The translations under genes were made by a program, and so were the position numbers. Below are positions 24,701-32,700 of a DNA stretch of 64,000 nt, in pieces. The notes under the pieces are model-generated. The model was not told the DNA's origin and ran no database searches. It saw only the letters and a program-made list of their open reading frames with translations. The DNA comes from Symbiodinium natans (taxonomy: Eukaryota; Sar; Dinophyceae; Suessiales; Symbiodiniaceae), in contig CAJNDS010002301.1 in assembly GCA_905221605.1 (NCBI GenBank), positions 777,692 through 841,691 of the forward strand, given 5' to 3'. Numbering within the stretch: position 1 is the first letter of the stretch; each line of letters starts with the position of its first letter.

Positions 24701-26582
24701 GCCAACAGCAGCCTACACAGGTTTAGGGTTTAGGGTTTAGGGTTTAGGGTTTAGGGTTTAGGGTTTAGGGTTTAGGGTTTAGGGTCTAGGGTTTAGGGTT
24801 TAGGGTTTAGGGGTTAGGGCACAGCCTTCCAAGAAAGTGCCATGTCCCAAACTAAAGACATCAACCATACTCCCCCTAGAGCCAGACAAAAACTGCAATT
24901 TGCATTCCCGACTCTTGGTGCGGAGTTGTTAGTTGTTAAACTAAACCCTTCTCCTCGCCCAGTCACCCCAGAGTATCCCTAGAGCGTCCCTGGAGTGCCC
25001 AATCCCAGCAAACAATTCCAAATCTGCAGCATGGGGATATTCGAAGTAAAACATCCCCAGACGTGGCCGTGGGTGCTTTCACATTTTCGCGCATATTTCC
25101 GAAGGAGACAACCATACAGGCCCTGGCGAGCTGTATCAATTGCACAGAAGAATGGTCTAGGGCTGCTGGGTAATCCAGCAGCAAATACGTACCAAACATA
25201 AGGGACCTTGTGAAAAGTTGTAAAGCATTCGGGTCTCTTTCATTTCTTTTGTTGTCTTGTTTGTTTATTTTGTTTTGTGGGGGGGGGGGGGGGGGGGGGG
25301 GAGGGAGAAGGGTGGCATTCTCATGGTCTCTCGAGCAAAGGAGGCCGAGAGACAGTCTTCACCTCCTCCGAAAGCGAAAATCTTCTTCTCTGAAGACCTT
25401 AGCCAGAGGATATCTGGTGGGATGCACGCTGCACCCTACAAGGCCCAAGAGGCTATGCCCTAGAATCGACTTCGAGGGAAGGGCGCTCGCTGCCCGCTCT
25501 TCTCTCGACACTTTCCACTGCGCACTTGCGCAGCTCAGTCGTGGCGCCCTACATGTCAGAAGCCACCAGTATCGTGTGAGATTCCCGAACAAACGGTAGT
25601 CCTGCCATGAAGTGCATTGATCTAGAACCACGGCCGACAAGCACGGGAGATTCTGCTAGCTACGTGGGGCCATCGGATTGAGGCCGCGAATCCAGCCACG
25701 CACATGTGAACAGACTTCGAAAGTCTAGTTCATCTCCAGCGGACTTTTGGAGGAAGTTTCTACCTCCCGAGGCCCCAAAACCTCAGCCCCAAATCAGGCT
25801 TAGGGAGTTGTTTAGCGTTTTTAGGTGTTTAGGATATTTAAGGTTCTTGGGTTGCGGCCCACGCCCTCACTGGCCTCCCACCCCGTCCCTCGGCACTTCG
25901 ACTGCTTCTTGGACTCGGGCACATAGACAGCGCTCATCCTCAGCTCACAGAACATGATCTCGGATGGCGATTAAATCCCTCTGAACAAATTCTCCCTGAC
26001 TATGATCCTCTTAAGCCCCATACCCTACCTAGTTATACAAACAAACAACAAGTGAAGAGCATGGAATACTGACTGAAACCCTAAACTCCGAGAGTTGTGG
26101 AAGAAAGCGGTGCCAAGAACTTGGCCCAGGGTCCACTGCCTCGCTGACGGTGGGCTGCCCACATCTGAAAACTGCCTGCGCTTTGTTGGGGATCCTATAA
26201 TAAGGGAGTTTAGGGTTTAGGGTCTAGGGTTCAGGGTATCGCAATAGGGGCCGTATAGTTAGAGCACCCCAAAAGTTCCTGCTTGAGGGATTCATGATTT
26301 GGGGCGTTAGGAGGTTGAGTAGCCTCAGGCTTGGGATCTCTGCCTTGGACCTCCAAGGTTGTATTTTGGCCTTAGTTTGGGGACCCTTTTTCAAGAACCG
26401 TTAAGGGAATGTAGGGGCAATATTAGGAGTACGTATCCTAAGGGAACCTCTGAGGGGTACATCCTTACGGCCCACGATCCCTAAACCCTAGACCCTAAAC
26501 CCTAAACCCTAAACCAAAGGTTTAGGGTTTAGGGTAAGGCAGGGATGGCCTCCACTCTGCATCGTTTCCTGTTACCAGCCAC
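12565..26582 (-). CDS. Multi-exon gene with kelch-type beta-propeller blades (partial, exons scattered)
   Basis: Some 15-20 short islands on the minus strand encode peptides typical of kelch repeats. Hydrophobic strand plus GG: LVLFGGFGFVDY (18.7 kb), DTIYLHGGLQLW (22.0 kb), QIFTIGGEGVSS (12.6 kb). Next strand: SDLWIFDITAGDW (18.7 kb), QDLWQFNIGSGW (19.8 kb), EDMYTFDVPP (24.3 kb). Linkers: SWADITGSDS (23.8 kb) and HRLGAGMAYDG (23.1 kb). The order strand-GG, then DLW-F, then W, then R-G-G is that of kelch blades (family knowledge). Kelch propellers bind proteins or glycans; no enzyme role can be claimed. Several exons have exact AG/GT or AG/GC borders. Introns hold telomere-like repeats and MITEs. 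Full exon structure, start and stop are unresolved, and more than one gene may be present. Confidence 0.7.
12974..13444 (-). CDS. Hypothetical open frame, 156 codons, in the kelch/Ser-Thr strand block
   Basis: This is the longest non-repetitive minus-strand frame in this part. The C-terminal part looks protein-like (PLTGPRFPKVSYDGAADGTV then EDMLRKRS, stop). The N-terminal third overlaps a CT-rich tract and is doubtful; true coding may be limited to about 12974-13150. No family recognised. The opposite strand is also open over part of it. Confidence 0.35.
   Translation of the reverse strand: MEIERSGVQKSKGWRVVACSLRGRQRQRERERRFSERLFVRPDALQLLEHHQTGKRRRSTPSSMLHGVPRPGSSYAAHKGIRYFFSEENSNPPDPSPKGEPNWPFAFAWLHKFSLGHQAQGIALERLLPLTGPRFPKVSYDGAADGTVEDMLRKRS
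13496..13940. repeat. TC / TTCCTCTC / TTCC pyrimidine microsatellite
   Basis: A (TC)n run at 13496-13516 is followed by about 30 tandem TTCCTCTC octamers (about 13545-13795), then TTCTTATC, CTTTCTTC and related variants. The long Leu/Ser and Arg/Glu frames here are artefacts of stop-free pyrimidine/purine repeats. Polypurine-polypyrimidine DNA of this length can form triplex. Confidence 0.95.
14100..15720. other. Region without a supported gene
   Basis: Apart from the MITE at 14436-14538 and short telomere-like runs (14205-14262, 15395-15450), I see only short open frames on both strands (for example plus 14825-15088 and minus 15121-15366), none with splice sites or motifs that let me choose a strand. 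Confidence 0.5.
14436..14538. mobile_element. MITE-like element, family 1
   Basis: Near-complete copy: left CGGGATGTTCCCCCTTCTGC, right AGGGAGCACATCCCAAG, with inner repeats CTAACAGTCC...GGACTGCTAG. The flanks ACCCTAAT and ACCCAATG are similar but not an exact duplication. Confidence 0.8.
15738..15781 (+). repeat. 44-nt uninterrupted poly-G
   Basis: Forty-four consecutive G residues on the plus strand, the longest homopolymer in the window. The true length may be uncertain for technical reasons. Confidence 0.85.
16123..16175 (-). CDS. Kelch-like exon
   Basis: An ATTCAG acceptor and GTG|GTTCAT donor bound a 53-bp exon reading EDQVVIFGPDLRVGGDV. EDQ followed by a hydrophobic strand resembles the 12.6-kb exon (EDQIFTIGGEG). 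Confidence 0.6.
16214..16313 (+). repeat. TTTAGGG array
   Basis: About 14 perfect tandem TTTAGGG units, followed by TTTACTATATATAG. Confidence 0.95.
16762..16813 (-). CDS. Exon candidate, kelch block; donor lies in a telomere-type repeat
   Basis: The minus strand has a GGTTGCAG acceptor and ends GAGAAGG|GTTTAGGG, so the 5' splice site is the start of a telomere-type array. The favoured frame reads IHPVQGERQFQNLCSEK; the other two frames are also open. Confidence 0.5.
17703..17752 (+). repeat. CCCTAAA array
   Basis: About seven tandem CCCTAAA units. Confidence 0.9.
18596..18713 (-). CDS. Kelch-repeat exon (strongest blade)
   Basis: The minus strand reads LVLFGGFGFVDYPNSW, then TTGYFSDLWIFDITAGDW. 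This contains, in order, the hydrophobic strand, the di-Gly, a loop, the D-L-W-x-F strand and the conserved Trp of one complete kelch blade. The acceptor is probably GCTGAG| before 18713, the donor GGCA|GTTCC. This exon gives the clearest family assignment of the 12.5-26.6 kb block. Confidence 0.8.
19604..19700 (-). CDS. Exon candidate, kelch block
   Basis: Behind an AACCTGTCAG acceptor the minus strand reads ELHSVIDPRALRVLRSCC then ARLSDVTSR. The composition is protein-like but shows no kelch motif. Confidence 0.35.
19788..19851 (-). CDS. Kelch-repeat exon; donor in telomere-type repeat
   Basis: An ACAGCCCAG acceptor and a GAGG|GTTTAGGG donor bound a 64-bp exon reading QDLWQFNIGSGWAADVGFRR. 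D-L-W-x-F followed after a turn by Trp is the second half of a kelch blade. Confidence 0.75.
19949..20055 (-). CDS. Exon candidate, kelch block
   Basis: A TATTGCAG acceptor and GAG|GTTTGG donor bound a 107-bp exon reading CETKGLAHFQLHLWTPYVF then LLFRRTVDSERHEAHE. It sits between the GG exon at 22.0 kb and the DLW exon at 19.8 kb. Confidence 0.55.
20231..20285 (+). repeat. CCCTAAA array
   Basis: About eight CCCTAAA units, one shortened to CCTAAA. Confidence 0.9.
20290..20980. other. Region with open frames on both strands, strand not resolved
   Basis: A plus frame at 20290-20443 reads LPAKKLGHELLVPVPASGHS and continues to a stop; a minus frame at 20462-20869 (135 codons) contains FSRTPEGIGEHLIQYKGT. 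Neither shows a known motif. No splice sites decided the strand, so I list the region without a gene call. Confidence 0.4.
21188..21287. mobile_element. MITE-like element, family 1 (right end damaged)
   Basis: Left end TTGGGATGTTCCCCCTTATA intact; right inner repeat AAGGACTGTTAGCATAAGGG present, but the terminal CATCCCAAG is lost. Confidence 0.75.
21963..22034 (-). CDS. Kelch-repeat exon, exactly 24 codons
   Basis: The minus strand shows ATGGAG| before GAT at 22034 and GCTAAC|GTCAGG after 21963, giving 72 bp in phase 0: DTIYLHGGLQLWGAS then HDLCPVPAN. The hydrophobic strand followed by GG is the first half of a kelch blade; its continuation could be the DLW exon at 19.8 kb. Confidence 0.75.
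22105..22177. mobile_element. MITE-like element, family 1 (left half lost)
   Basis: The core (G-run, GTACTAAAATCCCTATTAAG) and the right end GAACATCCCAAG remain; the left terminal repeat has been replaced by TTTAGGG repeats. Confidence 0.6.
22445..22555 (+). repeat. TTTAGGG array
   Basis: About 15 tandem TTTAGGG units, one TCTAGGG variant, passing into GGGGGTGTGG. Confidence 0.95.
22727..22781 (-). CDS. Exon candidate, kelch linker
   Basis: After an AGAATCAG acceptor the minus strand reads PESSKGHWEREPPNVPM. A Trp followed by prolines is usual for the linker between kelch blades. The donor is unclear. Confidence 0.4.
22829..22915 (+). repeat. 34-bp exact direct repeat, 53 bp apart
   Basis: Positions 22829-22862 and 22882-22915 are identical (beginning TACTTGGACTTTTCTAAGTT), separated by AGGGTTTAGGTGTCCTGCCG-type sequence. 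Confidence 0.9.
22936..23042. mobile_element. MITE-like element, family 1: intact 107-bp reference copy with 8-bp target duplication
   Basis: Terminal inverted repeats of about 30 bp start CTTGGGATGTTCCCCCTTAT and include ACTAACAGTCCTT. CCCCAAAC occurs directly on both sides (22928-22935 and 23043-23050), an exact 8-bp duplication. An 8-bp duplication with short inverted termini suggests hAT-type mobilisation (family knowledge). No coding capacity. It lies in a presumed intron of the kelch-like gene. Confidence 0.88.
23069..23188 (-). CDS. Kelch-like exon
   Basis: The minus strand is open for 39 codons, including LVMHLKLLERAAFVHRLGAG then MAYDGSDPW. R-x-G-x-G-M-A-Y-D resembles the strand that opens a kelch repeat. 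The exact borders are not fixed; the frame ends in TAG at 23066. Confidence 0.6.
23190..23790. other. Spacer or intron without a supported gene
   Basis: Only short ambiguous frames (minus 23394-23621, plus 23448-23660) between telomere-like variants. No convincing splice sites or motifs. Confidence 0.45.
23802..23869 (-). CDS. Kelch-linker exon with exact splice borders
   Basis: A CTAACAG acceptor and a CTCTG|GTACAC donor bound 68 bp reading V-N then GKSWADITGSDSNKPQQRHL. A Trp, a polar loop, then P-x-x-R-H is the linker into the next kelch blade. Confidence 0.7.
24016..24087 (-). CDS. Exon candidate, kelch block
   Basis: The minus strand reads NPAEVLVHVRPTPRLHHWDD then LLEF. The 3' side allows a GA-type donor (TTCT|GAGGTC), a class used in some dinoflagellates; the acceptor is not fixed. 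Confidence 0.5.
24135..24188 (-). CDS. Exon candidate, kelch block
   Basis: A GGCTCTTGCAG acceptor at 24189 precedes EFPAKITSIQGLLREYDP on the minus strand. Confidence 0.55.
24269..24338 (-). CDS. Kelch-repeat exon with GC donor
   Basis: A CTCGACAG acceptor and CCGAC|GCATTG donor bound 70 bp reading LISRGCNTANTKEDMYTFDV then PP. Asn-rich turn, E-D-M-Y-x-F-D-V, is the second strand of a kelch blade. The frame is open upstream to 24437, so the exon may be longer. Confidence 0.7.
24443..24590 (+). repeat. Longest TTTAGGG array in the window
   Basis: About 20 perfect tandem TTTAGGG units, directly between two kelch-block exons. Confidence 0.95.
24605..24679 (-). CDS. Exon of 25 codons, kelch block, GC donor
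   Basis: An AATCTGCAG acceptor and CTCCAG|GCACC donor bound 75 bp in phase 0: W then PSSTPLANSHIAPQARCL then NTPDLQ. Trp at the start and A-R near the end fit a kelch linker. Confidence 0.6.
24720..24815 (+). repeat. TTTAGGG array
   Basis: About 13 tandem units with one TCTAGGG and one GGGTTAGGG variant. Confidence 0.95.
24818..24892 (-). CDS. Kelch-like exon
   Basis: An AAATTGCAG acceptor precedes LSGSRGSMVDVFSLGHGTF then LEGCA on the minus strand. The strand-G-S-G / V-D-V-F-S pattern resembles a degenerate blade. Confidence 0.55.
24963..25199 (-). CDS. Hypothetical frame, kelch block
   Basis: The minus frame includes QLARACMVVSFGNMRENVKA then PTATSGDVLLRI. A TACAG acceptor is available before the LAR segment. 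No certain family; the plus strand is also open here. Confidence 0.35.
   Translation of the reverse strand: MFGTYLLLDYPAALDHSSVQLIQLARACMVVSFGNMRENVKAPTATSGDVLLRISPCCRFGIVCWDWALQGRSRDTLG
25278..25301 (+). repeat. Poly-G tract
   Basis: About 24 consecutive G residues after a TTTTGTTTTGT run. Confidence 0.9.
25359..25640 (-). CDS. Hypothetical frame, strand uncertain
   Basis: The 93-codon minus frame contains RAPRLSCASAQWKVSREE, which could be a kelch P-R-x-x-C-A linker; the plus frame across 25210-25599 is equally open. No splice evidence. Confidence 0.25.
   Translation of the reverse strand: MSAVVLDQCTSWQDYRLFGNLTRYWWLLTCRAPRLSCASAQWKVSREERAASALPSKSILGHSLLGLVGCSVHPTRYPLAKVFREEDFRFRRR
25855..25961 (-). 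CDS. Exon candidate, kelch block
   Basis: The minus strand reads FCELRMSAVYVPESKKQSK then CRGTGWEASEGVGRNPR. Its upstream edge abuts a copy of the dispersed TGAAAAATATT repeat family at 25963. Confidence 0.5.
25963..26036 (+). repeat. Dispersed repeat, family 3 (GGATGGC...CCCTCTGAA...)
   Basis: Shares the blocks CCCTCTGAA, CTGACTATGATCCTCTTAA and CCCCATA with copies at 32287, 42941 and 59941, in the same orientation. No terminal inverted repeats are visible; a short SINE-like element or a remnant of a larger one is possible. Confidence 0.6.
26087..26164 (-). CDS. Exon, donor in telomere-type repeat
   Basis: A GCAGTTTTCAG acceptor and CTCGGA|GTTTAGGG donor bound 78 bp reading CGQPTVSEAVDPGPSSWHRF then LPQLS on the minus strand. 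Confidence 0.6.
26535..26582 (-). CDS. Exon candidate, most upstream of the minus block
   Basis: A GTGCACGCAG acceptor precedes VAGNRKRCRVEAIPAL. A plus-strand exon begins only about 115 bp away at 26697, so the coding strand switches here. Confidence 0.45.
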
Positions 26583-26696
26583 CTGCGTGCACGGACAGAT
26601 GTGGGCGGATGTGGGGTAGGGCTTAGGGTTTAGGAAGTTTAGGGTTTAGGGGTTTAGGGGGTTTAGGGTTTAGGTTAGCATTCTACGCACCGCCAG

Positions 26697-26790
26697 CTTG
26701 GAAAGGAACAAAGCCTGGGACCCAAACCCTGAACACAAGCATGACAACCAAGCGATCTTCAGTTTGACCGTAGACCCGAAAACACCAACA
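26697..26790 (+). CDS. Exon with CAG acceptor and GTGAGT donor
   Basis: An ACCGCCAG acceptor and ACA|GTGAGTGTG donor bound 94 bp (phase 1) reading LERNKAWDPNPEHKHDNQAI then FSLTVDPKTPT. Confidence 0.6.
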
Positions 26791-29700
26791 GTGAGTGTGC
26801 ATGAAGTGGTTGGCTTGGGATGTTCTCCCGTATACTACCAATCCTTCATAGGGATTATAATTGGGGGGGCACTACCACCAATCCTTAAACCACTACAGCC
26901 TCATCGTTGAGCCCCAACCAAAGCCCCTCAACTGCCAAAGCCTTAAACCCCAAAATGCCCTCAAACCCCTAAACCTTAAAACCCCAAAAACCCTAAACCC
27001 CTGCACCCTCCTGACCCCGAACCAAAACTGCTTAGTCCTAAACAGAAACTAAACCCAGATGTAACCCCCTGAACTCTTGAACCCCGAACCCCTAAATCCT
27101 AAACCCTAAACCCTTATCCTAGACCCTAAGCTCTAAGCCCTAAACCCTAAACCCTACCTAAGCCCCGAAATCCCTACGTCCCAGCCCTGGCGAATGAGCT
27201 GACGATGCTTTTGGAAGCAAGCCGAAAGAACTAGAGGGTTTTCGGGGCTTCGGACTCCACAGGTCGTCTTAATGGCTTGCGAGTTTGCAGCTTAGGTTTA
27301 GGGTTGACATCTTGCAAGCGATTTCCGACTTCGAGCCAAGTGCGAACGTCCTAGATGCCTTTCAGCTGAGCGCCCGGCAGGGGCAGGCACAGTATAGCCA
27401 GCAGCTTCATCGCTCGGCAGCGGGTCGTACCCACGCTCCAGCAAACGCTACTTGCTTGTAAGGTGGGCCTGACAATTCAAGTCTTGCAGGACTTCTACTC
27501 CAACACCTACATTCCTTGCCGTGTAACTCATGTTTTTTCTTGCGTGCGGCCATCTTGTGAAGATTGAGCTTTTTTTCATGGTCTGGCATTTGGTTTTAAG
27601 GCGCCCAAACGTGGGTTTTGGGCCATTTGGACTCCGGTTAGGTCTGCTGCACCAATCTGAACCATCTAATGGTACCTTGGTCCCTCAGAGCCCCATTCAG
27701 CCACGGGCATTCGGCATGCAAGAAGCTCGATGAACAAAAACTGCAAAAAATGACTGAGCTTTCATGGGCTTTCTGTCTGAGCGAGGTATTCTTGGCACAG
27801 GGAGATTTGTACAAACCTACAGACATAGATGCACAGGTCAACATACGTATCTGGAAATGATGGTCTCTTGGGCACCTGCTACAACGCACTCCCTTACATT
27901 TTCGAGGTTGCCCCAAAAGGTACATGTATGGGTTTAGGACGGATACTGTCTCCTTGAACTGAGAAAAGCTTAGACGCTAGACGCTGCTTCAGGTGGGTCT
28001 AGGGTTTCGGGTTTGGGGTTCAGGGTTTCGGGTTTAGGGTTTCGGGTTTAAGGTTTCAGTTTTAGGGTTTAGGGTTTAAGGTTTCGGGTTTAGGGTTTCG
28101 GGCTTCGTGTTTAGGGTTTCGGGGTTGGGGTTTAGGACCCTTAAGCCCTAAACCCCACTCCCCGAAGACAGGAGTGGGGGGCTTTTTGTGGTTATGTTCA
28201 AACCTAAACCCTGAACCCTAAACCCTTAACCCTTGCTGCTCTACTACCTTTGCAGTTGTATTCGGATCGGCATTCAGAGGCGTTTATTGTCATGACCAAG
28301 CCCGGCACGATCCAATCCCGAGCTCTCGCGCCCAAGTCCACGCCTCGGATTGGGGTTTAGGGTTCCGGGTTTAGGTTTTAGGGTCTAGGGTTTAGGGTGC
28401 CTCCCCTCAACAAACACTCAAAGGCCTGCGAGGGGAGGGGGGTTCTGGAGTTTTGGATGGGTGGGGTTGCAAGTTTCCGTGCAACTGCCTGGTAGATCGG
28501 GCGGCTAAAGAACAAACCCTACACCCTCAACCCTAAACCCTGTAAACCCTTTCAACAGTATAAACCCCATAAAGCCTCTAAACCCTATAACCCTAAACCC
28601 TGAACCCTAAACCCTATAACCCTAAACCCTATCACCCTATAACCCTAAACCCTAAACCCTAAACCCTAAACCCTCTGAACCCTCTGAACCCTCTGAACCC
28701 TCTGAACCCTCAACCCTCGTGAGCTGCGCAGCGACTCCAGGGTCTCAGGGTGCTCACCTCCGACGTGCTGCATTCACAGCCATCCCGAAACTCACCACAG
28801 GGTTTAGCGACTTTGGGGTTTAGGGTTTAGGGTTCAGGGTTCAGGGTTTAGGGTTTAGGGTTTAGGGTTTAGGGTTCAGGTTTGGGGCCGACTTCTCCCA
28901 GGAGGAATCCAACCCTGCACATGCGAAGCCCTCAACCCTAGAACCCTAGAAACCCTAAACCCTCGAAACAGGAAATGGCTCGGGGGAATTTGCCCAGCTT
29001 CCGAACCCTGAACCCTGAACCCTGAACCCTGAACCCTGAACCCTGAACCCTGAACCCTGAACCCTGAACCCGAAACCCCAAACCCTAAACCCTAAACCCT
29101 AAACCCTGACTGGGGCCCATACCAGCCAGCTTCTTCAAGCCTGTCAGCTGGCTTTTGCTCTGTGGGCAAGGGCTTAAGGTTTTGGTTGTAGCCCTGAATC
29201 CTAAACCCTCCCTTAAGGTTCAGGGCAACTGCTAGGTTTGGGGTTGTTGGGTTGTTGGGTTTCAGGGTTCAATTTTCAAGGTTTGGGGTTCGAGGCTGGG
29301 GTTGAAGGGTTTAGGGTTTAGGGTACCAAGCTTCGGGGAGCTGAGGTGCTGGGTCATTTAATTACTGCAGCTTCTACGTGCGCTATGCCTGGTCGGCAAG
29401 ATCTAGATCCCTTAGCCACTGAGGAAACCCTCGTAAACCCCTTTTGGTGGTTAAGGGCGTGGATAAAGAAACCCAAGCCGTGAAAACCCCAAAGCCCCAC
29501 ACACTGCTCAAGTTTGTAATGAAGGGAATACTGGCCCCGCCCTGGGACGTCGGAGGGTAGATTATGTATCAACTTCGAGGTACTTCTGGGACTCAGAGCA
29601 TGTTGAATCGTCCGGCATACTTCAGCAGACAAGACGGAGACGCCCTAAACCCTAAACCCTAAACCCTAAACCCTAAACCCTGAACCCTGAACCCTGAACC

Positions 29701-32700
29701 CCAAACCCTAAACCCTAAATGCCCAAGTTCATGAATACAGCATCGCCTTCTGCAAGCTCGCCTAAGGAGATCTCGCCAGGCTCGCGAAGCCTTGTTTTCA
29801 GCTGGGTGAAAGGTGGGGATACACCCTAGCCCTAAACCCTAAACCCTAAACCCTAAACCCCAAACCCTAAACCCTAAACCCTAAACCCTAAAGGCTAAAC
29901 CCAAAACCCTAAACCCTAAACCCCTAAACCCCTAAACCCCTAAACCCCTAAACCCCTAAACCCTAAAGCATAAACCCTATAAACCCTAAATTCTAAACCC
30001 TACGCAGCCTGCACCACCTAAGTCATCTGCTTCACTTCAAGATTGAACCGAAACCCTGAGGTCTACGGAGAGCCCAAGTCTCCAGAGCCTACCGGCAACC
30101 CCCTAAAGAGTCCGGAAGCCCCCAAAACCCGAAGTTTAGGGTTTAAGGTTTGGGGTTTGGGGTTTGGTTTAGGGTTTAAGGTTTCGGGTTTAGGGTCAAT
30201 GAAAGCCCTCAGCAAAAGAGTCGATCACAAACCCCGGTAGCCCATACCCAAAAACCTCAAAACCCCAAGCCCTGCAAACCCCAAAGGCCCTGGACCCTGA
30301 ACCCTAAACCCCACCTACAGACCCCAAAGGCCCTGAAACCCAAAGCCCAAGCACTGGTGAACAGGAGCCCGGCAAGTATGAGGCGCTGCACGCGCCCGGC
30401 CCCATGACAATCCTTGGTGGCTCACCTAGACCCTGATACCCCAAAGCCTAAACCCAAAACTCTAAACCCTAAAACCCTAAAGCCTAAACCCAAAACCCTA
30501 AACCCTAAAACCCTAAAGCCTAAACCTAAAACCCCAAAACCCTAAACCCCTAAACCCTAAATTTTGGACCCTTAAACCCTAATGCTGAACCCTAAGCTGG
30601 GTCGAGGTGCAGAGCTCCCTTGCTTCAGTGCTTTGGGGTGTCAGTTAGGGGTTTAGGCACGATGGTCTTGCCAGGGCTTGGGGGGAACCCTACCCCCAGA
30701 CCCCCAGACCCATGAACAATAGGAGAATTGAACGCTGCGCGTGCCCTGAACACTCGCGGTAGAGATACAGGTCGGAGGGGCTCGCCCTGAACCCAAAACC
30801 TTATAAACCCTAAACCCCAAACCCTAAACCCTAAACCCCAAATCATGGGCTTTCGGAGCCGCTGCTTCCCGATTCTGGGTGCTCCCGGCGAGCCATCCTG
30901 CTCAACGCCCACGCCATCTACGAGGAAGCTGTACCTTGTAGGGTTTAGGGTTTAGCATTTAGGGTGTAGGGTTTAGGGTTTAGGGTTTAGGGTTTGGGGT
31001 TTAAAGAGTTGGGCTGAGGGTTTTCAGGTTTAGGCACAGGGCTTGCGGAGGTTGCAGGCTTTGGGGTTAGTAGGGTCCATCGGGTCTCTAGGGTTTTTAG
31101 GGTTGACCATAATAAAAATTCCTTAACACAATTTAACTTTGTAACTAATGACATAGTTCAATTGCCACATATCGCGGACACTTAAACGAATTCATTTTGA
31201 TATGAAATCCCTAAACCCTAAACCCTAAACCCTAAACCCCTACTGTACTTTCGGAGCTTGCTGCAGCTTTGGCGACTCTGCCATCTCGCGCCAGTCGCAG
31301 GGATTGCCGATGCGCACAGCATCGCCCGTCAAGCCTGAAGCCTCGGGAATGCAGAAGAGTCGGGATTTAGGGTTTAGGGTTTAGGGTTTAGGGTTTAGGG
31401 TTTAGGGTTTAGGGTTTAGGGTCAACCCGCAAGTTGGAACATCCTTATCCCCATACCCCGAAAAGTATACGGAAGGAAATCCCAGCTCTGATCATCCTTA
31501 AACCGTGTTCCAACTTTCTGGAGTTTACTGTAGGGTTGATACGGTTAGGGCTGATGTGACGGATTCCGGGTTCTGAAGCTGAAAACGAAGGGGCTCGGGG
31601 AAGGGGAAGGGTTGGGTAGCGAAATGTGGCTGCTGCAGTCGAGATGCAGGGGAGAGGATTGTTTTTGTGGACTAGCCCAAACCCCTGCACCCTACTTCAA
31701 CCTCAACGACATTTTGAATGACAACGAGCCTCTCATTTGGCGCATGCCAGCAACTGTCAGCAACAAAAAACATAGCAAACAGCAGCGTAGACCCATCCTA
31801 CATTCCCCGTGCGAAGTGCGAAGCCATCATGAGGGCGGCACAAATAAACACCAGCAACCTGTCACAATATCGTGCGACATGGACAAGCAAATGTGCACTA
31901 CGTGGGCATGGTATCCCAGTCGAGAGCAATCATTCGAATTCAGCATTAAGGTAGCCTCTGGGGGTTCACACAACGCGGCAGCGATTGTGAGTCCAAGCAG
32001 CGTCCGGGACGGGGCGTGCAAAGGCGCCCCACCTCTGGTAAACCTGAAGGCGACCGGTCTAGGTTTTGCAATACAAGGGTCAAACCCTAATTAGGCCATG
32101 AGCCCTAAACCCGAACCCGAAACTCTCAGGTGTCGGAGTGAAGGGACATGTACGAGGAGTTCCCCAACCATTCGGAGCGCCCACGGGAAACTGCAATTTA
32201 CGTGCCAGCGGGCCAGGGTTACGGAGTACTGAATCCTGCCATGGGAGGCTCACGTTGCGTCGATGAGGCTCACACACTTCATCACTAGGATGGCCCTTAA
32301 AACCCTCTGAAAAATATTCCTGAATATGATCCTCTTAATACCCCATAAGGGAAAATATGAAATGTCCCAAGGGCCCACCTAGATCACGAGCACCCTGAAT
32401 TTCTCAAAGGGAAGCAGCAGAAGCTGACCCTCTCTCAGAGATTCACACGGAGCTTCCGCCCGAGCCCGCCCCAAACATCCACACCATGACATCCAGAACC
32501 TCCCTAAACCCTAAACCATAAACCCTAAACCCTAAACCCTCTGAAACCGTGTGCTCTCTCTCCCTCTCGATCTCGCCTCGCCCCCTCTCTTCCATTCTCC
32601 CCTTCTCCCTTCTCCCTCGCTCTCTCTCTCTCTCTCTCTTTCTTTCTTGGGGGCATGAGGAAGAAAGAAAGAGAGAGAGAGAGAGAGACAGAGAGCTCTC

